A stretch of DNA of 64,000 nucleotides. Origin: Streptomyces sp. CB00316. GTDB taxonomy: Bacteria; Actinomycetota; Actinomycetes; Streptomycetales; Streptomycetaceae. Shown here one piece after another: positions 41,851 to 50,768 of this stretch (the first letter of the stretch is position 1; the number at the start of each line of letters is the position of its first letter). A program made the translations under genes and the position numbers. The DNA lies in assembly GCF_001905595.1 (NCBI RefSeq), contig NZ_LIXI01000010.1, positions 248,001 to 312,000 of the forward strand, in the 5' to 3' direction. The notes beneath the pieces are model-generated. The model did not search any database and was not told the DNA's origin. It was given only the letters and a program-made list of their open reading frames with translations.

Positions 41851-43161
41851 TCAGGCGCGGCCTGCGGTCTTCTGGGTCTTACGGGTGACGGAGTCGATGA
41901 CGACCGTGGCCAGGAGCACGGCGCCGGTGACCATGTACTGGATCGGCGTGGCGATGCCCTCCAGCGACAGTCCGTACTGGATCGAGACGATCACCATGAC
42001 ACCGAGCAGCGCGTTCCACGTGCGGCCGCGGCCGCCGAAGAGGCTGGTGCCGCCGATGACGGCCGCCGCGATGACGTTCATCAGCAGGTCGCCGGTGCCG
42101 GAGCCCTGGTTGGCCGCCGCGATCTTGGAGGCCCAGAACAGGCCGCCGATCGCCGCGAACGTCCCCGCGATGGAGAAGACGGAGATCCGGATCGCGGTGA
42201 CGTTGATACCGGCACGCCGGGAGGCCTCGACGCTGCCGCCGAGCGCGAAGATCTTCCGCCCGTATGCCGTGCGGCGCAGCAGGAAGTCCGTGGCGACCAG
42301 GACGATCAGGAAGAGCACCAGGGCGAGCGGCAGGCCGCGGTACTGGTTGAACATGTACGCCGCGGCGAACGCGAACACCGCGAGGACGCCGGTGCGCACG
42401 GCGATGTCGGCGATCGGCCGGGACGGGATGCCCGCGGCCTCACGGCGGCGGGTGTCCAGGAACGCGGCGGCGAAGTAGCCGACGACCGCGATCGCGGCGA
42501 GCCCGTAGGCGGCGGCGACATCGGTGAAGTAGTACGTGGTCAGCTTGCCGACCACCCCGTCGCCGTCCAGGTTGATGGTGCCGGAGTCGCCGAGCAGCTG
42601 GAGCATGAAGCCGAGCCAGAACAGCAGGCCGGCCAGGGTGACGGCGAAGGCCGGTGCGCCGATCCGGGCGAAGAAGAAGCCGTGGATCGCGCCCATCACC
42701 GCGCCGCTGACGACGGCGACGAGGATCGCCAGCCACTCGTTCATGCCCTGGGTGACGCTGAGCACCGCGACGAGGGCGCCGGAGACACCGCTGACCGAGC
42801 CGACCGAGAGGTCGATCTCGCCGAGCAGCAGGACGAAGATGATGCCCACGGCCATCATGCCGGTGGCCACCATGCTGGTGGCGATGTCGCTGATGTTCTT
42901 CGCGGAGAGGAACTCGGAGTTCATGCTCTGGAAGACGATGGCGATGATCGCGAGGCCGACGACCACCGGGATGGAGCCCAGGTCACCGCCGCTGATCTTG
43001 CGCTTGAACTCGGTGATGTAGCCGGCGAAGCCCTGCTCACGGATGAGCAGGCGGGGGTCGACGACCGTGGCGGCGCCCTCGGCCGCGTCCGGGTTGCCGA
43101 CCGGCGCGTCCGCCGGGGCGGCGGTCTTGTCCAGCGAGGTCGCGGACTTGTCGGTGGTCAC
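41851..43161 (-). CDS. xylH: Sugar ABC transporter permease, XylH/RbsC type
   Basis: A 436-residue permease of the CUT2 (ribose/xylose) class, with ~10 membrane helices. Family blocks are FLSAKNISDIATSMVATGMM, GIIFVLLLGEIDLSVGSVSG, GAPAFAVTLAGLLFWLGFML and NVIAAAVIGGTSLFGGRG. An acidic/Ala-rich cytoplasmic N-terminus (~50 residues) is longer than in E. coli. The GTG start overlaps the ATPase stop by GTGA. Xylose is the most likely substrate because the set lies beside a ROK regulator of the Rok7B7 type, but related pentoses are not excluded. Confidence 0.85.
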   Translation of the reverse strand: MTTDKSATSLDKTAAPADAPVGNPDAAEGAATVVDPRLLIREQGFAGYITEFKRKISGGDLGSIPVVVGLAIIAIVFQSMNSEFLSAKNISDIATSMVATGMMAVGIIFVLLLGEIDLSVGSVSGVSGALVAVLSVTQGMNEWLAILVAVVSGAVMGAIHGFFFARIGAPAFAVTLAGLLFWLGFMLQLLGDSGTINLDGDGVVGKLTTYYFTDVAAAYGLAAIAVVGYFAAAFLDTRRREAAGIPSRPIADIAVRTGVLAVFAFAAAYMFNQYRGLPLALVLFLIVLVATDFLLRRTAYGRKIFALGGSVEASRRAGINVTAIRISVFSIAGTFAAIGGLFWASKIAAANQGSGTGDLLMNVIAAAVIGGTSLFGGRGRTWNALLGVMVIVSIQYGLSLEGIATPIQYMVTGAVLLATVVIDSVTRKTQKTAGRA

Positions 43162-43937
43162 TTGGAAACCTCCGCGTTGCGCGCCGCACGTCGGGTCACG
43201 GCGTTGTCCGTGGCGCCCGTGATGGCGGAGATGATCTCTTCCTGGGAGGTGGTCTTCACATCGAAGACACCGTTGTTCCGGCCCAGCCGGAGCACGGCGA
43301 CCTTGTCGGCGACGGCCTTCACATCGGCCATGTTGTGGCTGATGAGGATGACCGCGTGGCCGCGCTCGCGCAGCCGCTCGACGAGGTCGAGTACCTGGGC
43401 GGTCTGCTCGACGCCGAGGGCAGCGGTCGGCTCGTCGAGGATGACGAGCTTGGGCTCACCGAGCATGGACCGGGCGATGGCCACCGTCTGGCGCTGGCCG
43501 CCGGAGAGCGAGGCGATCGGGATGCGGACGCTCGGGATGCGGATCGAGAGCGTGGACAGCAGCTCGCGGGAGCGGCGCTCCATCTCCACCTCGTCCAGGA
43601 TGCCGAACTTGCGCAGCTCCCGGCCCAGGTAGAGGTTGCCGACGACATCGATGTTGTCGCACAGCGCGAGGTCCTGATAGACGGTCGCGACGCCGAGGTT
43701 CTGGGCGTCGTGCGGCTTGTCGATCTGGACGGCCCTGCCCTCCCACTCGATGACTCCCTCATCGATGGGGTGCACTCCGGCGATCGTCTTGACCAGCGTT
43801 GATTTACCGGCGCCGTTGTCGCCCACCAGGGCGACCACCTCACCGGCGTGGACCTCAAGCTCTACATCGGTGAGTACCTGGACGGCACCGAATCGCTTGG
43901 AGACCCCTCGCAACGCCAACACGGGCGTAGCGGTCAC
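43158..43937 (-). CDS. xylG: Sugar ABC transporter ATPase, XylG type (single domain)
   Basis: A 259-residue ABC ATPase: Walker A GDNGAGKSTLVK (~residue 40), Q-loop VYQDLALCDN, signature LSGGQRQTVAIA and Walker B LVILDEPTAALG, then the switch His in LISHN. It has one nucleotide-binding domain; E. coli XylG has two in tandem, but single-domain versions are usual in actinobacteria. GTG 43937 is chosen because GAAGGAG lies nine bases upstream. The ATG at 43946 abuts that site and is too close. Cotranscribed with xylH. Confidence 0.87.
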   Translation of the reverse strand: MTATPVLALRGVSKRFGAVQVLTDVELEVHAGEVVALVGDNGAGKSTLVKTIAGVHPIDEGVIEWEGRAVQIDKPHDAQNLGVATVYQDLALCDNIDVVGNLYLGRELRKFGILDEVEMERRSRELLSTLSIRIPSVRIPIASLSGGQRQTVAIARSMLGEPKLVILDEPTAALGVEQTAQVLDLVERLRERGHAVILISHNMADVKAVADKVAVLRLGRNNGVFDVKTTSQEEIISAITGATDNAVTRRAARNAEVSK

Positions 43938-44187
43938 GTGAACCATCTCCTTCGCCGCCTGACCGGCGGGGGATGCCGCGCGCGGGGGAAGGCGCGGCGG
44001 TCGAGCAGAAGAAAAGAAACAGGGGGAAGCGTTCCGTCCGGCGCCCCGCCCGGTAGCGGGACGGTTGGTGGGCAGGACACCGGACAGGCTTCGTGGCGCG
44101 CGGGCCGGTGTGCGGCGGGCGCGGGCGCGGCGGGGATGCCGTGGCGCCTTCGCGAGGACGCGTCGGGCGTACGGCGGGGGGCGCCCT

Positions 44188-44209
44188 GTCCGGCCGTGAC
44201 CGGCCGGAC
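44188..44209 (-). terminator. Hairpin between xylF and xylG, likely attenuator
   Basis: GTCCGGCC / GGCCGGAC with a 6-base loop just after the xylF stop. Such hairpins let binding-protein mRNA accumulate above the downstream genes. Confidence 0.5.
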
Positions 44210-44221
44210 GCCCCCAGGGGC

Positions 44222-45334
44222 CTACTTCAGGCCGATCTTGTCGCAGGCGGCCTTGTACTTGCCCGAGCAGATCTCGTCCAGCGTCCAGATGCCGTCCTTG
44301 ACGACGGTGTCCTTGATGTTGTCCTTGGTCAGCGAGATGACCGGGACGAGGACCGTCGGGATGTCCTTCTGGCTGGCGTTGTCGACCTTCGAGGTGGCGA
44401 TCGAGTCGAGCTTCTCGCCCTTGGCGAGTGCGACGGCCATCTCGGCGGCGACGATGCCCTCGGCCGGGTAGGACTTGTAGACGCTCATGAACTGCTCACC
44501 GGTGACGATGCGCTGCACGCCCGCCAGCTCGGCGTCCTGGCCGGTGACCGGGGGGAGCTTCGGCAGACCGGCGGCCTTCAGGGCGGTGATGATGCCGCCC
44601 GCCATGCCGTCGTTGGCGGAGTAGACGCCGTCGATCTTGTCCTTGCCGAGCGCGGTGATCGCCGCTTCCATGTTGGCGTTGGCGTTCTCCGGCTTCCACT
44701 CCTTGGTGTCGTACTCCTTGCCGTACTTCACCTTGCCGTCGAGGACCGACTTGGCGCCCTTCTTGAAGAGCGCGGCGTTCGGGTCGGTGATCGCGCCGTT
44801 CATCATCACGATCGTGCCGCCGTCGGCCTTGTCTCCCAGGGCCTCCAGCAGCGCGGTGCCCTGTGCGCGGCCGACCTCTTCGTTGTCGAAAGAGGTGTAC
44901 GCGTCGATGGGGCCCTCGGCGAGGCGGTCGAAGGCGACGACCGGGATGCCCTCGGCCTTGGCCTTCTTGATGCTGTTCTCGATCGCCTTGGCGTCCACCG
45001 CGCCGACGATGAGCGCGTCGACCTTGTTGGTGATCATGGTGTCGATCTGCTGCGCCTGGGTGGGCGCGTCCTGCTTGGCGTTGGCGTAGATGACCTTCGC
45101 CTTGCCGTCCGTGAGCTCGCCGATCTTCTTCTCGATGATCGGACGGTCGAACTTCTCGTAACGGGCCGTCTGGTTCTCGGGGAGGAGCAGACCTATCTTC
45201 AGGTCGTCGCCCTTCTTCTCCGAGCCCTGTTCGGCCTTGTCACCGGACTCCTTGGCGCTCCCGCAAGCGGCCAGCGAGATCGCCATCGTGGTGGCGGCAA
45301 CGGCAACGGCGGCACGACGCATACGCGTGTTCAT
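44222..45334 (-). CDS. xylF: Sugar ABC transporter substrate-binding lipoprotein, XylF type
   Basis: A 370-residue exported binding protein of the periplasmic-binding-protein type I fold. The signal ends in lipobox LAAC (Cys24). The mature part shows LKIGLLLPENQTARYEKFDR, QQIDTMITNKVDALIVGAVD, GIPVVAFDRLAEG and VYSANDGMAGGIITALKAAG, as in D-xylose-binding proteins. The ATG has GGAGG eight bases upstream. The 275-base gap to xylG holds a hairpin. A short palindrome at 45411-45425 lies in its promoter region. Confidence 0.87.
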   Translation of the reverse strand: MNTRMRRAAVAVAATTMAISLAACGSAKESGDKAEQGSEKKGDDLKIGLLLPENQTARYEKFDRPIIEKKIGELTDGKAKVIYANAKQDAPTQAQQIDTMITNKVDALIVGAVDAKAIENSIKKAKAEGIPVVAFDRLAEGPIDAYTSFDNEEVGRAQGTALLEALGDKADGGTIVMMNGAITDPNAALFKKGAKSVLDGKVKYGKEYDTKEWKPENANANMEAAITALGKDKIDGVYSANDGMAGGIITALKAAGLPKLPPVTGQDAELAGVQRIVTGEQFMSVYKSYPAEGIVAAEMAVALAKGEKLDSIATSKVDNASQKDIPTVLVPVISLTKDNIKDTVVKDGIWTLDEICSGKYKAACDKIGLK

Positions 45335-45410
45335 TCTCGAACCTCCCTGACGAGGCCGCGACGTTGCGGCCGAGGTGGCTGGAAGTCAACTCGGCCGCAG
45401 CGCCAGCGTC

Positions 45411-45425
45411 AAGGAGTAAATCCTT
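45411..45425. promoter_or_regulatory. Candidate ROK operator in the xylF promoter
   Basis: AAGGA-GTAAA-TCCTT palindrome in an AT-richer patch 77-91 bases upstream of xylF and just after the ROK gene. ROK repressors favour such AT-rich sites. Inference only. Confidence 0.35.
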
Positions 45426-45454
45426 AACGAGATGACAACGGTGCCATTCGTTAT

Positions 45455-46654
45455 CTAAGTGAAGACAGGAGTCGCTGCGGGGAGAGTGCTCTCCAAAAGG
45501 GTTGAATCCCCCATCTCGCTCAGCACGAGGGCCAGGGCGCCCAGCACCTCGGCACGGCCGCCCAGAGCCCCGGGGAGCACGGAGAGCTGCCGGGCGGCGC
45601 TGGGGATCGCGTAACGCGACACGGAGTCCCGTATGGGCCCCAGAACCAGCTCCCCGGCCTCCGCCAGCGAGCCGCCGAGCACGACCCGGCTGGGGTTGAG
45701 CAGGTTGCACAGGTTGGCGACACCGCTGCCTATGTGGCGGCCGACGTCGCCGATCACCCGCCGGCACCCCGGATCGCCCTCACGGGCCAGCTGGACCACC
45801 CGTTCCATCGTGAGCCCCGGGCCGTGGCTGGGCTGGAGCAGGGGCAGGACGTAGCGCGCGGCGGTGAAGGTCTCCAGGCAGCCGCGGTTGCCGCAGCGGC
45901 AGACAGGGCCCGACTCGTCGAGCGTGATGTGCCCGATCTCGCCGGCCGTGCCGCCGGGGCCCCGGTAGATGGTCCCGTCGATCACCAGACCGGCGCCGAC
46001 GCCGCTGGCGACCTTGATGTACGCGAGGTCCTTGACGCCCCGCCCGCTGCCCCAGACCAGCTCGCCCAGGGCCCCGAGGTTGGCGTCGTTGTCGACGTAC
46101 ACCGGGACGCCGAGGCGGCCGGAGAGCTCCTCGCTGGGGTTGATGCCCGTCCAGCCCGGCAGGATCGAGGTGGAGCCCAGCGTTCCGGACTCGACGTCGA
46201 TGGGTCCGGGCACGCCGAGGCCGACGCCGATGACCTTGTCCGGGCCGATTCCGGTGGCCTCGATCAGCCGCTTGACCAGCACTTCCGCCCGGTCGAACCC
46301 CTCGGCGGACGACGCGTCGACGTCCAGCGGCTCGGACTCCTCGGCCAGCACCTGGTGGGCCAGGTTGCCGACGGCGACCCGCAGGTGCGTGTGGCCGAAG
46401 TCGACGCCGATGACGATGCCCGCGTCACCGCTGAGCGAGACACTGCGGGCCCTGCGTCCGCCCGCCGAGGTGGGCGTGACCTCGACCGTTCCGCCGTCCT
46501 TCAGCTCCCGGACGATATTGGAGACCGTGGCCGCGGAGAGCCCGGTGCTCCGGGCGATCTCCGCCTGGGTGAGCGACCCCGCCATACGTACGGCGCGTAC
46601 GACCCGCTCCAGATTGGCCCTGTGCAGCGATGTCTGCGACCCGGGAGTCTCCAT
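45455..46654 (-). CDS. rok7B7: ROK-family transcriptional regulator, Rok7B7 type
   Basis: A 399-residue sugar-responsive regulator. An N-terminal winged helix-turn-helix (SLTQAEIARSTGLSAATVSN, IVRELKDGG) is joined to a ROK kinase-like domain: VIGVDFGHTHLRVAVGN, GVGLGVPGPIDVESG, VDNDANLGALGELVWGSG and the zinc motif GHITLDESGPVCRCGNRGCL. The position between a xylFGH set and an ngcEFG set is that of S. coelicolor Rok7B7 (SCO6008), which controls xylose use, carbon catabolite repression and antibiotic output. The start is uncertain: ATG 46654 or GTG 46666. A 21-base palindrome lies 26 bases upstream. Confidence 0.85.
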   Translation of the reverse strand: METPGSQTSLHRANLERVVRAVRMAGSLTQAEIARSTGLSAATVSNIVRELKDGGTVEVTPTSAGGRRARSVSLSGDAGIVIGVDFGHTHLRVAVGNLAHQVLAEESEPLDVDASSAEGFDRAEVLVKRLIEATGIGPDKVIGVGLGVPGPIDVESGTLGSTSILPGWTGINPSEELSGRLGVPVYVDNDANLGALGELVWGSGRGVKDLAYIKVASGVGAGLVIDGTIYRGPGGTAGEIGHITLDESGPVCRCGNRGCLETFTAARYVLPLLQPSHGPGLTMERVVQLAREGDPGCRRVIGDVGRHIGSGVANLCNLLNPSRVVLGGSLAEAGELVLGPIRDSVSRYAIPSAARQLSVLPGALGGRAEVLGALALVLSEMGDSTLLESTLPAATPVFT

Positions 46655-46679
46655 CGACTCATCCACTCCTGCCCTTGGC

Positions 46680-46700
46680 GGGCGGTCCAGAGGACCGCCC
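46680..46700. promoter_or_regulatory. Palindrome before the ROK gene, possible autoregulatory site
   Basis: GGGCGGTCC-AGA-GGACCGCCC, nine-base arms, 26 bases upstream of the ATG. It could also be a leader hairpin. Confidence 0.35.
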
Positions 46701-46802
46701 CGGCCGGGGCAGCAGCGATGACACCCCGGCTTCCTCCAACATGTGAACTCTAAGCTGACCGTTCGGGGGTACCTTCCGTCAAGACCTGAGCACCCGCGCA
46801 CC

Positions 46803-46861
46803 CCACGACGGCCCGGTGCCCCGGCGGAGAAGTTCTCCGCCGGGGCACCGGGCCGTCGTGG
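46803..46861 (-). terminator. Long perfect stem ending the ngcE-ngcF-ngcG operon
   Basis: 59-base inverted repeat with 29-base arms and one central G. The left arm begins CCACGACGGCCCGG and ends CGGCGGAGAA. It lies 30 bases after the ngcG stop and insulates the ROK gene. Confidence 0.8.
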
Positions 46862-46891
46862 ATATGTGACCTTCTTCTGCGGACGCGTGAC

Positions 46892-47842
46892 CTACTTGAG
46901 CGCACCCGCCGTCAGACCGGAGACGACCTGGCGCTGGAAGATGATGTACGCCGCCAGCACCGGGAGCATCGCGATCACCAGGCCGGCGAAGAGGCCGGAG
47001 TAGTCGCCCTTGTACCCCTGGCTGGAGGCCAGCTCCACCAGGCCCTGGGCGAGCACCCGCTTCTCCGGGTCGGTGTTGAGCACCGTCGGCAGCATGTACT
47101 GGTTCCACTGCCCCAGGAAGTTGAAGATGCCGACGCTGATCAGGCCGGGCTTGGCCATCGGCAGCATCACCTGGAAGAACGTCCGGGTGTGCGAGGCCCC
47201 GTCGATGATCGACGCCTCCGCCACCGAGGTCGGCAGCGTACGGAAGAACGAGGTCAGGAAGAACACGGTGAACGGCAGCGAGTAGGCGATGTACACGAGG
47301 ATCAGGCCGTGGATCGTGTTCAGCAGCCCCATGTTGTCCATGACGTAGAACAGCGGGACCAGCGCCAGCATGATCGGGAAGCTCATGCCGCCGACGAACA
47401 AGAAGTAGATGAAGCGGTTGCCCGGGAACTCGAAGCGCGCCAGCACATAGGCGGCCATCGACCCGAGTACCAGGGTGCCGACGAGCGACCCGCCCACCAC
47501 CAGGATGGTGTTGAGGAAGTACTCGCTCATGTGGGCCTGGCTCCAGGCCCGGCCCCAGGCGTCGAAGCTCAGCGAGCTCGGCAGAGACCAGGGGGTGTTG
47601 AAGATGTCCGAGTCGGTCTTGAACGACGACATCACCGCCCAGAACAGCGGCAGGACGACCATGATCGCCCACAGGATCAGCATCCCGTGCGAGAAGACGT
47701 TGAGGACCTGGCCCTCGCTGCTCTTCGCGGGGGCCGGCGAGCCCTTGGCGGCCGGGCCGGTGCGCTGGGCGGGCACCTTGGCCGCGTCGGTGCCGGAGGA
47801 GGGCCCGGAGGCACCGGAGGGAGGGGTGTCAGTGGTCTTCAT
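46892..47842 (-). CDS. ngcG: ABC transporter permease NgcG
   Basis: A 316-residue CUT1-class permease for GlcNAc/chitobiose import. An Ala/Pro/Ser-rich cytoplasmic N-terminus (~45 residues) precedes six membrane helices (ILWAIMVVLPLFWAVMSSFK first). The EAA loop EASIIDGASHTRTFFQVMLPM, which docks the ATPase, is clear. The ATG overlaps the ngcF stop by one base (TGATG). The operon has no ATPase gene; CUT1 importers of Streptomyces usually share the ATPase MsiK, encoded elsewhere. Confidence 0.88.
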   Translation of the reverse strand: MKTTDTPPSGASGPSSGTDAAKVPAQRTGPAAKGSPAPAKSSEGQVLNVFSHGMLILWAIMVVLPLFWAVMSSFKTDSDIFNTPWSLPSSLSFDAWGRAWSQAHMSEYFLNTILVVGGSLVGTLVLGSMAAYVLARFEFPGNRFIYFLFVGGMSFPIMLALVPLFYVMDNMGLLNTIHGLILVYIAYSLPFTVFFLTSFFRTLPTSVAEASIIDGASHTRTFFQVMLPMAKPGLISVGIFNFLGQWNQYMLPTVLNTDPEKRVLAQGLVELASSQGYKGDYSGLFAGLVIAMLPVLAAYIIFQRQVVSGLTAGALK

Positions 47843-48762
47843 CAGAACTCCAGCCGCTCGCGCCGGCCCACCCGCATGACGATGGCGGCGAACGCCAGGG
47901 TCACGAGGAGCAGGGCGACACCGATCGTGGTCGCGTAGCCCGCCTGTCCGTCACGGAACGCCGACTGGTAGACGTACAGCGGCAGGACGGTGGTCGAGTA
48001 GTCGGGCCCGCCGGGGCCGACGCTCATGATGTGGACGATGGCGAAGCCCTCGGCGCCGAGCGCCAGGATGCCCATGTAGACCCAGCCGGACTGGACCGTG
48101 TCCCACAGCAGGGGGAGCGTGATCCGGAAGAAGGTCGTGAAGCGGCTCGCCCCGTCCAGCAGGGCGGCCTCGTAGAAGTCCTTGGGGATGGAGGCCATGC
48201 CCGCGGAGAACAGCACCACGAAGAAGCCGGTGGTGCACCAGACGAGGACTCCCATGATGACCCACAGGGCCAGGTTCGGATCGCCCAGCCAGTCCGGTAC
48301 GTCGTCGAAGCCCACGGCCTTGAGCGTGCCGTTGATCATGCCCTGGGCCGGGTCGAAGGCGAACTGGAACAGGATGGCCACGATCGCGATCGAGAGCACC
48401 TGCGGGAAGAAGTAGGCGATCTTGTAGAAGCCCGAGCCCCGGACGCCCGCGATGGCGGCGCCCTTGCGGCGCCGGCCACCCACGTTGAGCATGAAGGCGA
48501 AGAAGAGCGCGAGGCCCAGCGTCACCAGCGGCAGCAGAACGGCCAGCAGCACACTGTGCTGCAGCGATTTCCAGAAGATGTCGTCGTCGAGCATCTTGGT
48601 GTAGTTGTCGAACCCGACCATCTTGAAGTCGGGGCTCAGCCCCGTCCAGTCCGTGAACGAGTAGTAGATGGACTGGATGAAGGGCCAGATGACGAAGATG
48701 ACGTACAACGCCATCGGGACCACCAGGAACCCGATTATGAACCGGTATTTACCGTGTTGCAT
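47842..48762 (-). CDS. ngcF: ABC transporter permease NgcF
   Basis: A 306-residue CUT1 permease with six membrane helices, beginning FIIGFLVVPMALYVIFVIWP. The segment SFTDWTGLSPDFKMVGFDNY is typical of MalF-like sugar permeases, and the EAA loop is EAALLDGASRFTTFFRITLPL. It forms the channel with NgcG. It lies 49 bases after ngcE and overlaps ngcG, so all three genes form one operon. Confidence 0.88.
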   Translation of the reverse strand: MQHGKYRFIIGFLVVPMALYVIFVIWPFIQSIYYSFTDWTGLSPDFKMVGFDNYTKMLDDDIFWKSLQHSVLLAVLLPLVTLGLALFFAFMLNVGGRRRKGAAIAGVRGSGFYKIAYFFPQVLSIAIVAILFQFAFDPAQGMINGTLKAVGFDDVPDWLGDPNLALWVIMGVLVWCTTGFFVVLFSAGMASIPKDFYEAALLDGASRFTTFFRITLPLLWDTVQSGWVYMGILALGAEGFAIVHIMSVGPGGPDYSTTVLPLYVYQSAFRDGQAGYATTIGVALLLVTLAFAAIVMRVGRRERLEF

Positions 48763-48811
48763 CGTTACCGACTCCGACCTTCCCCGAGCTGCCGCCGCTG
48801 GTGACGCGTGA

Positions 48812-50257
48812 TCACGCGTGCTTGAAGTGCTTGATGGACTGGTCCTTGGCGGTCGCGTCGGCGAAGGCCTGGATCTTCTTGATGGTCTCGGCCGGGGTGG
48901 CGCGGCCGGCCATCATCTCGCCGAGCGCGGCGACGCCGATCTGCTCCTTCTGGAGCTTCACGTACCAGTCCTGCAGGCGGGGGTTGACCACATTGGTGCC
49001 CGCCTTCTCCAGCGCGGCGACACCGGACTTCAGGCCGTCGGAGAGCTCGATGCCGTCGGTGCCGCCGTTGAAGGCGGAGAGCGACTTGGTGTTGGTGGTG
49101 AAGGACTTGGAGGAGGCCTCACTCAGCATGATGCGCAGCTGCTCCATGCCGCCCTCGGGGTTCTTCGCCTTGGACGGGACGATGAACGGCTCGCCGCCGG
49201 ACGCCCAGATGGTGCCGAAGGGCAGCTTGTCCGACGAGTCGAGGCTGGAGGGAGCGCCCACGGACAGCTTGAAGTCCTTGGGGATGATCGCCGCTTCCTC
49301 GTTCTCGACCCAGGAGCCGTTCGGGATGAACAGCGCCTTGCCGCGGGCCCAGGCGCCCTGCGAACCGCGGTGGTCCAGGCCCGGGGTGCCCTTGAGGACG
49401 TAACCCTTGGCGTAGAGCTCGTAGTACGCCTCGAAGGCGGCCTTGACCGCGGGGTGCTCCCAGGCCTTCGGCTCCAGGTTGTCGATGGCGTTCAGGACCT
49501 CGACGCCGCCGATCTTCCCGATGAACGGGTAGAGCGAGAACGGGATGTAGTAGGGGTGCTTGCCGGGGTAGGTCCAGCCGGCGATGCCCTTCTTCTTCGC
49601 CTTCGCGCAGAGCGCGAGCATGTCGTCCCAGGTCTCCGGGTACGTGGCGTCGAGCTTGTCCAGCGCGGTCTGCGAATACCAGACGCCGTAGACGGTGTAC
49701 GCGTAGTACATGATCCAGACCGGGTCGCCGTCGAACTGGCCCATCTCGACGATGCCCGGCCGCAGGGTGTCGCGGACCGTCTTGGCGGGGTCGTCGATGG
49801 AGGGGGCGTCGAGCAGCGGGGTGAGGTCGGTGAGCTGCTTCTTGCCGACCAGGACGCCCATGTCCATCTGCTGGGCGCCGGAGTTGTCGATCAGGTCCGG
49901 CGGCGTGCCGCCGTTGAAGCGCGGCTGGAGGACCGACTGGATCTTCTGCGTCGCCGAGAACTTGATCTGCGCCTCGGGGTAGGTCTTCTTGTAGACGTCC
50001 CGGGCGTCCTCGGCGTACTTGGTGCCGAACCCGCCGTCGAAGATGACGATCTCCAGCGGGGCGCTGCCGTTGACGGCCAGCGGGTTCTTGTCGGTCTTCT
50101 CGCCCTTTTCGACCTTGTCGTCGCTGCCGCTGTCGCCGCTCGCGCAGGCGGACAGGAAGCTCATCGTCGGAACAGCGATCAGGCCGAGTGCGGCAGAACG
50201 CTTGATCAGATCGCGACGGCCAAGGCCCTCATTGTTCTGAGCGGAGGTGGATCCCAT
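48812..50257 (-). CDS. ngcE: N-acetylglucosamine/chitobiose-binding lipoprotein NgcE
   Basis: A 481-residue solute-binding protein. The signal has both a twin-arginine motif (GRRDLIKRSAALGLIAVP) and a lipobox LSAC, so it is exported folded by Tat and lipidated. The mature protein has the type II binding fold (IVIFDGGFGTKYAEDARDVY, WASGGEPFIVPSKAKN, NGSWVENEEAAI). Length and the GRRDLIKRSA start match NgcE, which binds GlcNAc or N,N'-diacetylchitobiose in Streptomyces. ATG 50257 is supported by GAGGA seven bases upstream. A DasR-like site lies at 50511. Confidence 0.88.
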   Translation of the reverse strand: MGSTSAQNNEGLGRRDLIKRSAALGLIAVPTMSFLSACASGDSGSDDKVEKGEKTDKNPLAVNGSAPLEIVIFDGGFGTKYAEDARDVYKKTYPEAQIKFSATQKIQSVLQPRFNGGTPPDLIDNSGAQQMDMGVLVGKKQLTDLTPLLDAPSIDDPAKTVRDTLRPGIVEMGQFDGDPVWIMYYAYTVYGVWYSQTALDKLDATYPETWDDMLALCAKAKKKGIAGWTYPGKHPYYIPFSLYPFIGKIGGVEVLNAIDNLEPKAWEHPAVKAAFEAYYELYAKGYVLKGTPGLDHRGSQGAWARGKALFIPNGSWVENEEAAIIPKDFKLSVGAPSSLDSSDKLPFGTIWASGGEPFIVPSKAKNPEGGMEQLRIMLSEASSKSFTTNTKSLSAFNGGTDGIELSDGLKSGVAALEKAGTNVVNPRLQDWYVKLQKEQIGVAALGEMMAGRATPAETIKKIQAFADATAKDQSIKHFKHA

Positions 50258-50768
50258 GCTCAAGTCCTCGCCTTCTCCAGGACTCAGGCGGTGTACCGGT
50301 CACCCGTCGAAAATTCGCCTCAGGCGAAGGGCCCCGCCACCGCGGTCGGTTGCGCTCGGGTCGTGCAGGTATGCAGGTGTACCGGAGATGAAGAACCGGC
50401 GGAGTGGGGGTGGTCGGAGAACCGTACCGCCAGGGCGTCCATGACTCCCCCGCGAATGTCTCCTCGTTCCCCCGTGTGCGCATCCGTCGGAAACGGCTGT
50501 GCAGATGGCGACAGGTATAGTCCACTTGTCGCCAACTGAGCAAGATCGAATGCACGTTGGGACGGCAGTCTTTCCCGAGTTGAGACCTCGTGGACTCCTC
50601 GGCACCTCACGCCCTCGCCCAGGGGCAGCTTTTTCCCGTTACGGCCGATTCGCACCGCGCGCCTTCGGCAACACCCTTGACACGTCCTCTCACTTGGCTC
50701 CCTACTGGACCTTGCATCCCGCTATGACAACGTTGTCCAAGCACGCTCCGGGGAGGAACGGCTCGGTT
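50258..50768. other. 511-base divergent regulatory region between ngcE and the GH92 gene
   Basis: No convincing gene. It contains the promoters of both genes and a DasR-like site at 50511-50526 inside a larger palindrome (GGCGACA ... TGTCGCC, 50507-50533). GGGAGG at 50751-50756 serves the GH92 start. Confidence 0.6.
50511..50526. promoter_or_regulatory. DasR-responsive element (dre)-like operator
   Basis: ACAGGTATAGTCCACT matches the dre consensus A(C/G)TGGTCTAGACCA(C/G)T at 13 of 16 positions. DasR is the GntR-type repressor of GlcNAc and chitin genes and is released by glucosamine phosphates. The site is ~245-255 bases from both flanking start codons. Confidence 0.55.

Noticed and set aside
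39698..42478. 926-codon plus-strand frame opposite dxs
   Set aside because: Shadow frame of dxs and xylH; no ribosome-binding site or family.
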